Shown here one piece after another: positions 41,590 to 52,196 of a stretch of DNA of 64,000 bases. Source of the DNA: Vicinamibacterales bacterium. Its GTDB lineage: Bacteria; Acidobacteriota; Vicinamibacteria; Vicinamibacterales; UBA2999. The translations under genes and the position numbers were made by a program. Under the pieces are notes generated by a model, which saw only the letters and a list, made by a program, of their open reading frames with translations, was not told where the DNA came from and searched no databases. The stretch covers positions 1-64,000 of the forward strand of contig JBAZYO010000021.1 in NCBI GenBank assembly GCA_041659285.1, given 5' to 3'. How positions within the stretch are numbered: position 1 is the stretch's first letter; each line of letters begins with the position of its first letter.

Positions 41590-42831
41590 ATGACCGCCGA
41601 CTTTCTGATACAAGACGCCGATCTCGTCGCCACGTGTGCCGGTCCCGGCCCGCGCGTAGGCGCGGCGCAGAACGACCTCTCCGGGATCGCGCGCGGCTCG
41701 GTGGCCGGCCTCGATGGGCGCATCGTCTTCGTGGGCCCCGCCGACGCCGGCAATCGCGCCGTCACGCTCGCACCAAACGCGCAGGTGATCGACGCGCGCG
41801 GCTGTACGGTGGTCCCCGGGTTCGTCGATCCGCACACGCACCTGGTGTTCGGCGGCGACCGCCGCGAGGAACTGCGGCGGCGGCTCGCCGGCGCCACCTA
41901 TGCCGAGATCGCCGCGGACGGCGGCGGCATCGTCAAGACCGTGGCCGCGACGCGGGCGGCGAGCGAACTCGAGTTGATCGACAGCGCGCGCGCGCGCCTG
42001 GCGGAGATGCTGGCACTTGGGACCACGACCGCGGAGGCCAAGAGCGGCTACGGGCTCGATCGGGAGACCGAGCTGCGCCTGCTGCGGGCCATCCGCGCGC
42101 TGGCGGCCACGCAGCCAATCGAACTGACCGCCACCTTCATGGGCGCGCACGAGGTGCCGGTGGAATACCGCGGACGGCGCGCGGACTACGTCCGGCTGAT
42201 CATCGACGACATGATCCCGGCCGTGGCCCGCGAGGGCCTGGCCGAATGGTGCGACGTGTTCTGCGAGACCGGCGTGTTCGCCCCGGAGGAGTCGCAGGCC
42301 ATTCTCGAGGCCGGCCGGCGTCACGGACTCAAGCCCCGCGTGCACGCCGACGAACTCGGGCTGAGCGGCGGCGCCGCGGTCGCGGCCGCCGTCGGCGCGC
42401 GATCCGCCGATCACCTGATCTTTGTGGACGAGGCGAACGCGAAGAAGATGGCCGAGCGCGGCGTGATCGCCACGCTGTTGCCCGCGGCCGCTTTCTTCCT
42501 CAAGCTGGGCCGCTTCGCGCCGGCGCGCATGCTGATCGACCAGGGCGTCGCGGTGGCGTTGGCCACCGACCTCAACCCCGGCGGCGGCTTCACGCCGTCG
42601 ATGCCGTTCGTGATGACGCTGGCGTGCTTCGGCATGAACATGACGCTCGAAGAAGCCCTGGTCGCGTCAACAATCAACGCCGCCGCCGCCATCGATCGCG
42701 CCGATGACATCGGCAGCCTCGAACCCGGCAAGCAACTCGACGCGGTGGTCGTCAACGGCGCCCTCGCCGACCTCATCCGGGTCGGCGGACCGGTGATTCG
42801 CCACGTCGTCAAACGCGGCCGAATCGTATGA
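41590..42831 (+). CDS. hutI: Imidazolonepropionase
   Basis: A 413-residue amidohydrolase of histidine catabolism that opens 4-imidazolone-5-propanoate to N-formimino-L-glutamate. The metal site HTH is in DPHTHLVFGG, and further signatures are GTTTAEAKSGYGLD, PRVHADELGLSGGA, and DLNPGGGFTPSMPFVMTLACF. The cyclodeaminase-type gene follows 49 bp downstream, which supports a histidine-to-formyl-folate route. The upstream hutH and hutU are not in the window. The start follows the long inverted repeat by a few bases and has no clear ribosome-binding site. Confidence 0.95.
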   Translation: MTADFLIQDADLVATCAGPGPRVGAAQNDLSGIARGSVAGLDGRIVFVGPADAGNRAVTLAPNAQVIDARGCTVVPGFVDPHTHLVFGGDRREELRRRLAGATYAEIAADGGGIVKTVAATRAASELELIDSARARLAEMLALGTTTAEAKSGYGLDRETELRLLRAIRALAATQPIELTATFMGAHEVPVEYRGRRADYVRLIIDDMIPAVAREGLAEWCDVFCETGVFAPEESQAILEAGRRHGLKPRVHADELGLSGGAAVAAAVGARSADHLIFVDEANAKKMAERGVIATLLPAAAFFLKLGRFAPARMLIDQGVAVALATDLNPGGGFTPSMPFVMTLACFGMNMTLEEALVASTINAAAAIDRADDIGSLEPGKQLDAVVVNGALADLIRVGGPVIRHVVKRGRIV

Positions 42832-42880
42832 CGCCCGGGACCGGTTCCCGGCTCCCGGTTGCCGGTAGAATCGATTCGCT

Positions 42881-43498
42881 ATGAAGTTCTCCGACATGAC
42901 CGTGGCGCAGTTCCTCGGCGCGCTCGCCAGCCCGGATCCCACGCCCGGTGGAGGCACCGCGTCGGCCATCGCCGGCGCGATGGCCGCCTCCCTGCTGGTG
43001 ATGGTGTCCGGCCTTGCCAAGTCGCACACCAACACCGACGTGGAGAAAGAGGCCCTCGCCGCGGCCAGGCAGGCCCTGCAACCGCTCAGCGCGACGCTCG
43101 TGGATCTCGCCGACGCCGACAGCGCCGCGTTCGACGACGTGTTGAGCGCCTATCGGCTGCCGAAGGCCACCGACGACGAGAAGGCCGCGCGATCGGCGGC
43201 GATCCAGTCGGCCCTCCAGGGGGCCACGGTCGTGCCGCTGCACACCCTGCGCGCCTGCACCGAAGCGCTGGCGCACGCCGGGGTGGTGGCCGCCTGCGGC
43301 AACCGCTCCGCCGTGAGCGACGTGGGGGTGGCGATTGGGTTGCTGGAAGCGGCGGCGGCCGGCGCCGAGGCCAACGTCCGCATCAACCTCGGCAGCGTGC
43401 GCGACCTGCACTTCACGTCGGCGACCGGCGATGAAACCGGCCGACTCGTGTCAGACGCCGCTCGCCTGGCCGCCGCGGCGCGGGCGCACCTCGGCTAG
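42881..43498 (+). CDS. Cyclodeaminase/cyclohydrolase family protein (FTCD C-terminal type)
   Basis: A 205-residue protein matching the C-terminal half of formiminotransferase-cyclodeaminase: SPDPTPGGGTASAIAGAMAASLLVMV, DADSAAFDDVLSAYRLPK and VRINLGSVRD. It should release ammonia from formimino-tetrahydrofolate or act as methenyl-THF cyclohydrolase. It stands next to hutI, so the substrate probably comes from histidine. TAGAAT ends nine bases before the ATG. The TAG stop borders the next repeat element. Confidence 0.9.
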   Translation: MKFSDMTVAQFLGALASPDPTPGGGTASAIAGAMAASLLVMVSGLAKSHTNTDVEKEALAAARQALQPLSATLVDLADADSAAFDDVLSAYRLPKATDDEKAARSAAIQSALQGATVVPLHTLRACTEALAHAGVVAACGNRSAVSDVGVAIGLLEAAAAGAEANVRINLGSVRDLHFTSATGDETGRLVSDAARLAAAARAHLG

Positions 43499-43646
43499 CA
43501 GGCCACAGATCACCGATGACAGCCGCAGTTCGCCAGTAGCAGCCACAGATTAGGCACAGGAGTGATTACGACGGGTCCCAGAATTACCCGGTCTAATCTG
43601 CGTCTAATCTGCGGCTGTTATCTGTGGCTGCTATCGGTGGCCTAGC
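43493..43646. repeat. Imperfect inverted repeat of the CACAGAT family between convergent genes
   Basis: Left arm 43493-43558 and right arm 43591-43646 are inverted copies rich in GCCACAGAT and AATCTGCG(T). GCTAG at the left edge and CTAGC at the right edge hold the stop codons of the two convergent genes, so the element's ends coincide with both gene ends. Confidence 0.8.
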
Positions 43647-43989
43647 GGCGCGGCTTGGTCAACATCCGCACCGAGGCGGTCGGATGGAACGTGATCGGCT
43701 GGGTAACGATGCCGGGAATGAACGCGACGTCCGTCGTGTAGGTGATGTTGACGATGCGGTCGGAGGCGCGTTCCGTGATGGTGACGTTGTCGGCCTCCAC
43801 CGGCAGCCCGTAGTCGTAGGCCAGCGAGACAATCTGCTGGATCAGCTCGGACTCCGAGGCGTTGGGCGCAAACAGCAGGGCCTGCTCGACGTCGTCTTCG
43901 AACTGGTAGTTGGACATCGTGGCCCGCCCGCCCTGGAAGGCGGCCGTCAGGATGGCAAAGGCCAGCACGAGCTTGATGATCGTTTTCAT
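43642..43989 (-). CDS. Small membrane protein, DUF4845-like
   Basis: A 115-residue protein with one N-terminal hydrophobic segment (IIKLVLAFAILTAAFQGG) and a short soluble part (SNYQFEDDVEQAL, ITERASDRIVNITYTTDVAFIPGI). Size, topology and position directly after lepA-lepB fit DUF4845, which sits at this place in many proteobacteria. Function is unknown. A TATGAT box about 50 bases upstream of the ATG may be its own promoter. Its TAG stop is the edge of the inverted repeat. Confidence 0.7.
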   Translation of the reverse strand: MKTIIKLVLAFAILTAAFQGGRATMSNYQFEDDVEQALLFAPNASESELIQQIVSLAYDYGLPVEADNVTITERASDRIVNITYTTDVAFIPGIVTQPITFHPTASVRMLTKPRR

Positions 43990-44080
43990 GTGTCCACGGG
44001 CCTACGGGGGATCGGCACGCCCGCCTTTGTGGACATCATAGTGCAGCGCGCGCCCTCGAGCGCGCAACTGTGCCCGCCCG

Positions 44081-44734
44081 CTAGTGAATCTGGTGCAGCA
44101 GGCGGTCCCAGCGAACGCCGAGGAACGACGTCGCCGGCGCCCCGTCGTCCGGCGTATCGAACGACCAGTAGATGAACAGGGCGCGGCCCTTCACGTACGA
44201 CTGCGGCAGGAAGCCCCAGTAGCGGCTGTCCTGCGAATCGTCACGGTTGTCGCCCATCATGAAGTAATGCCCGGCCGGCACGCTGACCGGGCCGTACTTG
44301 CGGCGCAGGTCGAAGCCGTCGGCCTGGCCTTCCGCCACCGGCGGGAACAGGTAGTGGGCGTAGGGCTCGATCAGCGGCATGCCGTTGATGATGATGGTCT
44401 GGTTGCGCAGTTCGATGGTGTCGCCGGGCAGCCCGATGACGCGCTTGATGAAGTCGCGATCGGGTTCCTCGGGATACTTGAACACCACGACGTCGCCGCG
44501 CTCGATCGGGCGCATCGGCAGGAGGGCGCGTTCGAGGGCGCCGGCCGCGGGCGCGAAGATGAACTTGTTGACGAGCAGGTGATCGCCCACCAGCAGGTTG
44601 GGCTTCATCGACCCGGTCGGAATCTTGAAGGCCTGGAAGACGAACGTGCGCACGAACAGCGCGAGGATGACGGCAACCACGATTGACTCGAAGTACTCGC
44701 GCAGGGTGGACTTCTGGAAGGTCGCCTCGGTCAC
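44081..44734 (-). CDS. lepB: Signal peptidase I
   Basis: A 217-residue type I signal peptidase that removes signal peptides from exported proteins. It has one membrane helix (FESIVVAVILALFVRTFVFQ), the catalytic serine S42 in PTGSMKP and the general-base lysine K97 in FIKRVIGLPGD. The box E motif is GDNRDDSQDSRYWG. The GTG start lies 2 bp after the lepA stop, so the genes are co-transcribed and probably coupled. The length and single anchor are typical of this family. Confidence 0.96.
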   Translation of the reverse strand: MTEATFQKSTLREYFESIVVAVILALFVRTFVFQAFKIPTGSMKPNLLVGDHLLVNKFIFAPAAGALERALLPMRPIERGDVVVFKYPEEPDRDFIKRVIGLPGDTIELRNQTIIINGMPLIEPYAHYLFPPVAEGQADGFDLRRKYGPVSVPAGHYFMMGDNRDDSQDSRYWGFLPQSYVKGRALFIYWSFDTPDDGAPATSFLGVRWDRLLHQIH

Positions 44735-44736
44735 GG

Positions 44737-46539
<1,803 letters not shown>

Positions 46540-46648
46540 TGAAGATTCTGGTCCTGCTGTCGGGCCTGTCCGCCGACTTGTCCGCCATGGCGCTGGGCGC
46601 GAAGGCGGAAGCGCCTGGCGCGAAGGCAGATCCTGACTATTATGACTC

Positions 46649-48052
46649 ATGCCTGACCTGGGTTCCGGGCTCAGCCGCCTCTGCCCCGTCTGCGGCCGTC
46701 GTGTGCCCAGGGCGGTGAACAGCTGCCGATGCGGCGCGGGAATGCCCGACCTCGGCCCGGTTGAGCCGGAGTTGGAGGGCTCGAAGGGCGGCCTGTCTCT
46801 GGCCATCCTCGCGACGGCGGCCGGCCTGGTCGCCGTGCTGGCCGGCGCGGCCTACTGGTCGTTCTCGCGGCCACCGGCAGCCGACATACCCACCCAAGTC
46901 ACCCGGCCGGGAACCGTCGACGGCGGCTTCATGACGCCGCCGGCCGTGGCGACGGGCCCCGAATCGTCCGCCGAGCGCCGCGCGTGGGACGCCGTCCTGG
47001 CCAAGAACGGCACGCCGGCGCCAGACGACGCCCCGGCCGCGGCGGAACCTGCCGCCGCGCTCGCCGCCCCAACGTCACTGGAAGACGTCGTCAGCCGGGT
47101 CATGCCCGCCGTGGTGCTCGTCGAAACGTCGGCGGGCAGCGGCAGCGGGTTCTTCGTCCGGCCCGACACCATCATCACCAACGTCCACGTCGTCAAGGAT
47201 GACGCGTTCGTGAAGTTGCGCCGCATCGACGGCACCACGGTCTCGGCACGCGTTGACCAGCGGTCGCCGGCCTTCGACATCGCCGTGCTGAAGGTGATGG
47301 CGCCGGTCGCGGGACAGGTGGTCATCCCGATGGGCTCGGCCAATTCGCTGCGGCCGGGCCAGGAAGTGATCACGATCGGCTCCGCGCTCGGCACGCTCCA
47401 GAACAGCGTCACGCGCGGCATCGTCAGCGGCGTGCGGCAATCGGGCAACGCCACCCTGGTGCAGACCGACGCGGCGGCCAACCCCGGGAACAGTGGCGGC
47501 CCCTTGCTCGACCGCAACGGCGTTGCCATCGGCATCACCACCATGGGCTACCGCGATCAGCAGGGCCTCAACTTCGCGGTGGCCATCGACCACGCCCGCG
47601 CAATTATCGAAGGCCGTTCAGCCGGTCCGGCGTCGGCGCCGCTGGCCATGAACGAGCTGAAGTCGCTGACCCCGGCGGTGCAGTCGGAGTCGGAGCGCGC
47701 CCTCGACGTTGGCCAGCGCACGTTCCTGGCGACCGCGGCGCGGTTGTCGAAGACGGCGGACCTGCTCGATACCGAGTGGCAGCGCTTCCGGCAGTCCTGC
47801 TACACCACCGCGCTCCCGGGCTCGTTCAGCCACGAGTGGTTCGTGATGCTGTCGCCGCGCGCGATCACCACGGCGCAAGTGCCGGCCGGATCGTGCGGCA
47901 CGTTCCTCACCGCGTTTCAACAGGAAGCCACCCGCGTGGCCACGGAGATGCGGAGCGCCCTGAACGACGCGCGCCGCGCCGGCGTGCTGCCCGGCGTGGT
48001 GCGCGACGCGCTGCGCGCTAACCGCCTCGAATTCGACGGCTGGGATCGCTGA
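46649..48052 (+). CDS. Membrane-anchored trypsin-like (S1C) serine protease with zinc-ribbon N-terminus
   Basis: A 467-residue protein. The N-terminus has a zinc-ribbon-like CxxC...CxC pattern (C12, C15, C26, C28) in the cytoplasm, then one membrane helix (about 50-72). The trypsin-fold domain follows with His in ITNVHVVKD, Asp in FDIAVLK and Ser in NPGNSGGPLLD, so the triad is complete. No PDZ domain follows; the C-terminus is a different helical domain with a few cysteines. It may cleave damaged or regulatory proteins in the periplasm. TATTAT ends five bases before the ATG, which suggests a leaderless mRNA. The stop codon is inside a palindrome shared with the next gene. Confidence 0.88.
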   Translation: MPDLGSGLSRLCPVCGRRVPRAVNSCRCGAGMPDLGPVEPELEGSKGGLSLAILATAAGLVAVLAGAAYWSFSRPPAADIPTQVTRPGTVDGGFMTPPAVATGPESSAERRAWDAVLAKNGTPAPDDAPAAAEPAAALAAPTSLEDVVSRVMPAVVLVETSAGSGSGFFVRPDTIITNVHVVKDDAFVKLRRIDGTTVSARVDQRSPAFDIAVLKVMAPVAGQVVIPMGSANSLRPGQEVITIGSALGTLQNSVTRGIVSGVRQSGNATLVQTDAAANPGNSGGPLLDRNGVAIGITTMGYRDQQGLNFAVAIDHARAIIEGRSAGPASAPLAMNELKSLTPAVQSESERALDVGQRTFLATAARLSKTADLLDTEWQRFRQSCYTTALPGSFSHEWFVMLSPRAITTAQVPAGSCGTFLTAFQQEATRVATEMRSALNDARRAGVLPGVVRDALRANRLEFDGWDR

Positions 48053-48068
48053 CCGCGGGCGCGGTCAG
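48049..48068. terminator. Palindrome holding both convergent stop codons
   Basis: CTGACCGC-GGGC-GCGGTCAG is a perfect 8-4-8 hairpin. Its left arm contains the TGA of the trypsin-like protease gene and its right arm contains the TGA of the convergent serine hydrolase gene. It probably acts as a short two-way transcription end; there is no T-run. Confidence 0.5.
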
Positions 48069-49573
48069 GGCGTCGCGCGGGTCAGGCTCAGCGACTGGAT
48101 CTGAGGCGGATTGGTCGGCGCCAACAGCAACGACCCCTTCACCCGGCCATCCGCGCAGCGCCACGTGAAGTCGCCGGACAGCACGCCGGTGGCCACGATC
48201 GGCGCGGTGGTCTCGCAGGCGCCGACCTGCGCCTTGAGGCCGGCGAGATCGCGCGCCCAGCCTTCGGCGGATCGATCCATCAGGAAATTCATCGCCAGCG
48301 CGTCGCCCGCCGCGGTGACGCTGCCCGCCGTATAGATCCGGCCCACGGCGCCATAAGCGGTCGAGAGCGACCCGTCGCCGGTGGTGGGCCGGGCCTTCAA
48401 TAACCCCGCGCGGTGAAGCGCAACCGCCGCATCCCACACGGGCGCGCGTGGCCCGGCGTAGGTGCGATTGGCAAACGCAAAAATGCCGACGCCATGGTCG
48501 GGCAGCAGCAGCACGTGCGATCCATAGCCGGGATAGCCGCCACCATGAGAGAGCGTCAGTCCAAGGTCGCAGTCAGGGGCCACGAACATGCCCATCCCGT
48601 AGGTCGCGGCCTGCCGGCACGCCTCCGCACCGCTCTTGCCGGCGCGCTGGCGCACGGTTGGGAAGTTCGCGCCCTGCGCGAGCTCGCGCACCGAGGCCCG
48701 CTTCACCGGACCGGCATCGGCACCGTCGCGCGCGGGCCACGCCGACAGCAACCAGGCGACGTACTTCGCGTAGTCGTTGGCGCTGGTCTGCAACCCACCC
48801 ATGGCGCCGAACGCGCCGTGGGCCATCGTCGGCTCCAGGCGCCACGCCGCGTCTTCCCATCGGTAGCCCAGCGCCCGCCGCGCGGCCGGCGCCTGGGTGA
48901 CCTCGAAGCCGGAAGACGTCATGCCGAGCGGGGCCAGCAGGAGCCGCTCGATGTAGTCCTTGAATGGTTGCTGCGCCACGTTCGTGATGACCCGGCCGAG
49001 CATCGCGTAGCCGAGGTTCGAGTACTCCATCGCCGTGCCCGGGGGGCGCGTGAACGGCACTCCCTGGCGCAGGAGCCGCGTGAATTCGCCGTCTGGCAGC
49101 GGTGTCTGCCGATCGCCCCACGGGTCGTCGGTGACCAGGCCGGCCGTATGGGTCAGCAGGTCGCGGACACGAATCCGCGGCGAGTCTTCGGTCGGGTACC
49201 GCCACTCGCGAATTTCCGGGATGTAGGTCTCCGCCGGCGCATCGAGCGACAGGCGCCCGGCGTCACGGAGGCTCAGGATCGACAGCGCCGTGAACGCCTT
49301 GGTCATCGAGGCAATGCGGAACAGCGTCTCGGCCGACACCGGGCGCTTCGACTCGAGGTCCTGGATGCCCAGCCCCTTCACGTGCACGAGCCGGCCGTCC
49401 ATTACCACGCCGTAGACCATGCCCGGAATGTGCGCGTCGAGCCGGTAGTCGTCGAAACTACGGTCAATTGCGGCGAAGACGTCGGCCGCCTGCGCTCTCG
49501 CGGCGCCGGAGGGCTGTGCGAGGGGCACGGCCACGACGATGGCCAGCAGAACCGCAATCGTGTCTCGTCGCAT
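48065..49573 (-). CDS. Exported serine hydrolase (beta-lactamase/PBP4-like family)
   Basis: A 502-residue exported protein with a signal peptide ending near ARAQA. The class C beta-lactamase-like fold carries S89-x-x-K92 in RIASMTKAFTA and the YSN motif in MEYSNLGYAML; a glycine-rich HGG motif is in LSHGGGYPGYGSH. These are the three catalytic motifs, so it is probably an active esterase, peptidase or DD-peptidase. A C-terminal beta-sandwich (about 385-500) is extra. The substrate is unknown. It faces the trypsin-like gene tail to tail. Confidence 0.9.
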   Translation of the reverse strand: MRRDTIAVLLAIVVAVPLAQPSGAARAQAADVFAAIDRSFDDYRLDAHIPGMVYGVVMDGRLVHVKGLGIQDLESKRPVSAETLFRIASMTKAFTALSILSLRDAGRLSLDAPAETYIPEIREWRYPTEDSPRIRVRDLLTHTAGLVTDDPWGDRQTPLPDGEFTRLLRQGVPFTRPPGTAMEYSNLGYAMLGRVITNVAQQPFKDYIERLLLAPLGMTSSGFEVTQAPAARRALGYRWEDAAWRLEPTMAHGAFGAMGGLQTSANDYAKYVAWLLSAWPARDGADAGPVKRASVRELAQGANFPTVRQRAGKSGAEACRQAATYGMGMFVAPDCDLGLTLSHGGGYPGYGSHVLLLPDHGVGIFAFANRTYAGPRAPVWDAAVALHRAGLLKARPTTGDGSLSTAYGAVGRIYTAGSVTAAGDALAMNFLMDRSAEGWARDLAGLKAQVGACETTAPIVATGVLSGDFTWRCADGRVKGSLLLAPTNPPQIQSLSLTRATP

Positions 49574-49657
49574 GGCGCGAATCCTAGCACGCCCCCCGCG
49601 CGCTCTCGGGGGCAGCCGCCGCCGCGTCATCGCGTGTACACTTCGCGGCACAGACCA

Positions 49658-50941
49658 ATGCCCCCCCACGATGAGCCTGTGATCTCGCCCCTGGCCGCCG
49701 CCTCTGCGGACGGTCCCTTGGCCTGGTGGCACGAGGCCGACACCCGCGCCCGCCGCGCGTTCGTTGCCGCGTCGCTCGGCTGGATGCTCGACTCGTTCGA
49801 CGTGATGCTCTACTCGCTGGTGCTCGCGTCGCTCCTGCAGGACCCCGCGCTGCAGCTCACCACGGCGGTGGCCGGCCAATTGGGAGCCCTCACGCTGTTG
49901 GCAGCAGCGGTTGGGGGCGTGGCGTTTGGCGTGATTGCCGATCGCATTGGCCGCAAGCGCGCGCTGATGGCGGCGGTACTCATCTATTCGATTTTCACCG
50001 CGGCGTGCGGCTTTGCGCAGACCGTGCCGCAACTGGCGGTGTTTCGAATCCTGCTCGGCTTCGGCATGGGCGGCGAGTGGGCCACCGGCGTGGCCCTGGT
50101 CTCCGAGACCTTTCCGGCGCGACACCGCGGCAAGGCCCTCGCCTTCGTGCAGAGTTCATGGGCCATTGGCTACGCCCTGGCGGCGGCGGTCAACCTCGTC
50201 GTGATGCCGTTCTGGGGCTGGCGCGGCGTGTTCTTCGTCGGCGTGCTGCCCGCGGTGTTCACGCTCTGGATCCGCCGCAAGGTGGAAGAGCCCGCGATGT
50301 GGCACCAGACCGCGCCCGAAGCCCGCGGCCGCGTCAGCGTGCTGTTCGCGCCCGGCATGGCGCGGGTCACGGTGTTCATCATCCTGATGAACGCCTGCAC
50401 CCTGTTTGGCTGGTGGGGGCTGAACCTCTGGGTGCCGGCCTACCTGAATCTGCCGGTCGATCGCGGCGGCATCGGCTTGTCGTCGTCCGCCATGTCGTGG
50501 TTCGTAATCGCGATGCAGGTGGGCATGTGGTTCGGCTACATCAGCTTCGGCTACGTGGCGGACGCGATTGGCCGCAAGCGCGCCTACGTGATCTATGTCC
50601 TGATGGCCAGCTTGCTGCTGCCGCTGTACGGTGTGATTCGCATGCCGGCGCTGTTGCTGGTGCTCGGCCCCTTCGTCGCCTTCTTCGGCACCGGCTACTA
50701 CAGTGGCTTCGGCGCCGTCATCGCCGAACTCTACCCGACAGCCGTGCGCGCGACGGCGGCGGGCGTCTGCTACAACGTCGGCCGCATCGCCAGTGCCGCT
50801 GCTCCGTTCGTCGTCGGGTCGATGGCGGGCACGCGGGGATTCGGCGTGGCGTTTGCCATTACCGGCGCGGCGTTCCTGCTCGCAGCGGTGATGTGGACAG
50901 GCATTCCGGCAACCCACAACCGCGAACTGCGCGCGAACTGA
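49658..50941 (+). CDS. MFS transporter (sugar/aromatic-acid-like)
   Basis: A 427-residue inner-membrane carrier with about 12 helices. The MFS signature loop is present twice (GVIADRIGRKRA and GYVADAIGRKRAYV), and helix 4-5 has MGGEWATGVALVSETFPARHRGKA, the pattern of the sugar or aromatic-acid:proton symporter group. The substrate is not clear. The ATG at 49658 keeps a short hydrophilic N-terminus. TACACT lies 15 bases upstream. It stands divergent from the serine hydrolase gene. Confidence 0.92.
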   Translation: MPPHDEPVISPLAAASADGPLAWWHEADTRARRAFVAASLGWMLDSFDVMLYSLVLASLLQDPALQLTTAVAGQLGALTLLAAAVGGVAFGVIADRIGRKRALMAAVLIYSIFTAACGFAQTVPQLAVFRILLGFGMGGEWATGVALVSETFPARHRGKALAFVQSSWAIGYALAAAVNLVVMPFWGWRGVFFVGVLPAVFTLWIRRKVEEPAMWHQTAPEARGRVSVLFAPGMARVTVFIILMNACTLFGWWGLNLWVPAYLNLPVDRGGIGLSSSAMSWFVIAMQVGMWFGYISFGYVADAIGRKRAYVIYVLMASLLLPLYGVIRMPALLLVLGPFVAFFGTGYYSGFGAVIAELYPTAVRATAAGVCYNVGRIASAAAPFVVGSMAGTRGFGVAFAITGAAFLLAAVMWTGIPATHNRELRAN

Positions 50942-51054
50942 CCAGGGCCGGGCGGGGCGTGAAGGTGGTGATGTCGGGAGCCGCGCCGTCGACGAGCTTC
51001 GTCATCGAGGCAATCCGGTCGAGGAAGAGGAAGTAGTGCTAGCATTCGCAATCG

Positions 51055-52149
51055 ATGCAATTCCGCGGCGACATCCCCACTCCTGCCCTCCTGCTCGATC
51101 TCGATGCGTTTGAATCGAACATCGCGACCATGGCCGCGCACCTCCGGAAGCGAGGCAAGGCTTTTCGCCCGCACGGCAAGACCCACAAGTGCCCGCAGGT
51201 GGCCCGCGCACTGATCAATGCCGGCGCCGTGGGCTGCTGCGCGGCGCGGCTCAGCGAGGCGGAGGTGTTCGCCGACCACGGCATCCCCGGCCTGCTGATC
51301 ACGACGGCGGTGATTGGCCGCGCCAAGATCGCCCGCGCCGTCGCGCTGGCGGCGCGGGCGCCCGACACCATTTTCTGTGTTGACGATGCGGACAATGTCC
51401 ACGAGCTGAACGCGGCGGCGAAAGCGGCCGGCGTGAAGGTCGAGGTCGCGATCGATCTGTACTTCGGCCGCACCGGCGTCCTGCCCGGGGAGCCCGCGCT
51501 GGCGCTTGCCAGGGTGATCGCCTCGCTACCCGGCCTGAACCTCGCCGGCTTGCAGTCCTACGACGGCGACGCCGCGCACACCACGCCGTTCGAGGCGCGG
51601 CGGGCGCGCACGGACGGCTCGATGGCCAGGGCCGCCGAGACGCGGATGCTGATCGAACGTGACGGCATCCCGTGTCCAATGGTCACGGGTGGATCCACGG
51701 GCACCTACCGGTTCGACTCCGAAAACCCGGGCGTGACCGAGCTGCAGCCGGGCAGCTTCGTGTTCATGGACATCGACTACGGGCGCATCGGCGGACCCGA
51801 CGGTGCCGAGTACCGCGACTTCAAGAACGCGCTGACCGTGGTCACCACCGTGGTCTCGACGCCGCCCGGTTTTGCCATCGTTGACGGCGGCTACAAGGCG
51901 TTCTCCACCGATCGACCGTTCACGCCGGCAGCGGTGGACCTGCCGGGAATCACCTATGGGTGGGCGGGCGACGAACACGGTCGGTTGAACCTGGCCGGCG
52001 CGTCCCGCGCGCTCAAGCTCGGCGACCGCATTGAGTTCATTCCCCCGCACTGCGATCCGACGGTGAACCTGTACGACCACCTCTACGCCCTGCGCGGCGA
52101 CCGCCTCGAGGGCGTGTGGTCGATCGCGGCGCGCGGCAAGAGCCAGTAG
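51055..52149 (+). CDS. D-threonine aldolase / D-serine dehydratase-like PLP enzyme
   Basis: A 364-residue fold-type III PLP enzyme. The PLP lysine is K42 in FRPHGKTHKCP. The C-terminal His-Cys pair in IPPHCDPTVNLYD is the divalent-metal site of D-threonine aldolases and eukaryotic-type D-serine dehydratases. It should therefore cleave or dehydrate a D-hydroxy amino acid. Which reaction occurs cannot be decided here. TAGCAT ends nine bases before the ATG, with no ribosome-binding site. The TAG stop is immediately followed by a CACAGAT-type repeat. Confidence 0.88.
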   Translation: MQFRGDIPTPALLLDLDAFESNIATMAAHLRKRGKAFRPHGKTHKCPQVARALINAGAVGCCAARLSEAEVFADHGIPGLLITTAVIGRAKIARAVALAARAPDTIFCVDDADNVHELNAAAKAAGVKVEVAIDLYFGRTGVLPGEPALALARVIASLPGLNLAGLQSYDGDAAHTTPFEARRARTDGSMARAAETRMLIERDGIPCPMVTGGSTGTYRFDSENPGVTELQPGSFVFMDIDYGRIGGPDGAEYRDFKNALTVVTTVVSTPPGFAIVDGGYKAFSTDRPFTPAAVDLPGITYGWAGDEHGRLNLAGASRALKLGDRIEFIPPHCDPTVNLYDHLYALRGDRLEGVWSIAARGKSQ

Positions 52150-52196
52150 GCCACAGACCAAAAGACAGCCACAGATTAGGCACAGATTAGACACCG
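52148..52196. repeat. Half-element of the CACAGAT repeat between two genes
   Basis: AGGCCACAGACC, CAGCCACAGATTAGGCACAGATTAG and similar units fill the 47-bp gap. The left edge adjoins the upstream TAG stop and the right edge is at the ATG of the FAD/Fe-S gene. There is no inverted arm here. Confidence 0.7.

Noticed and set aside
51690..51730. A GGTTCGACTCC segment that resembles a tRNA T-arm
   Set aside because: It lies in a conserved coding region of the PLP enzyme and no acceptor or anticodon stem can be drawn around it.
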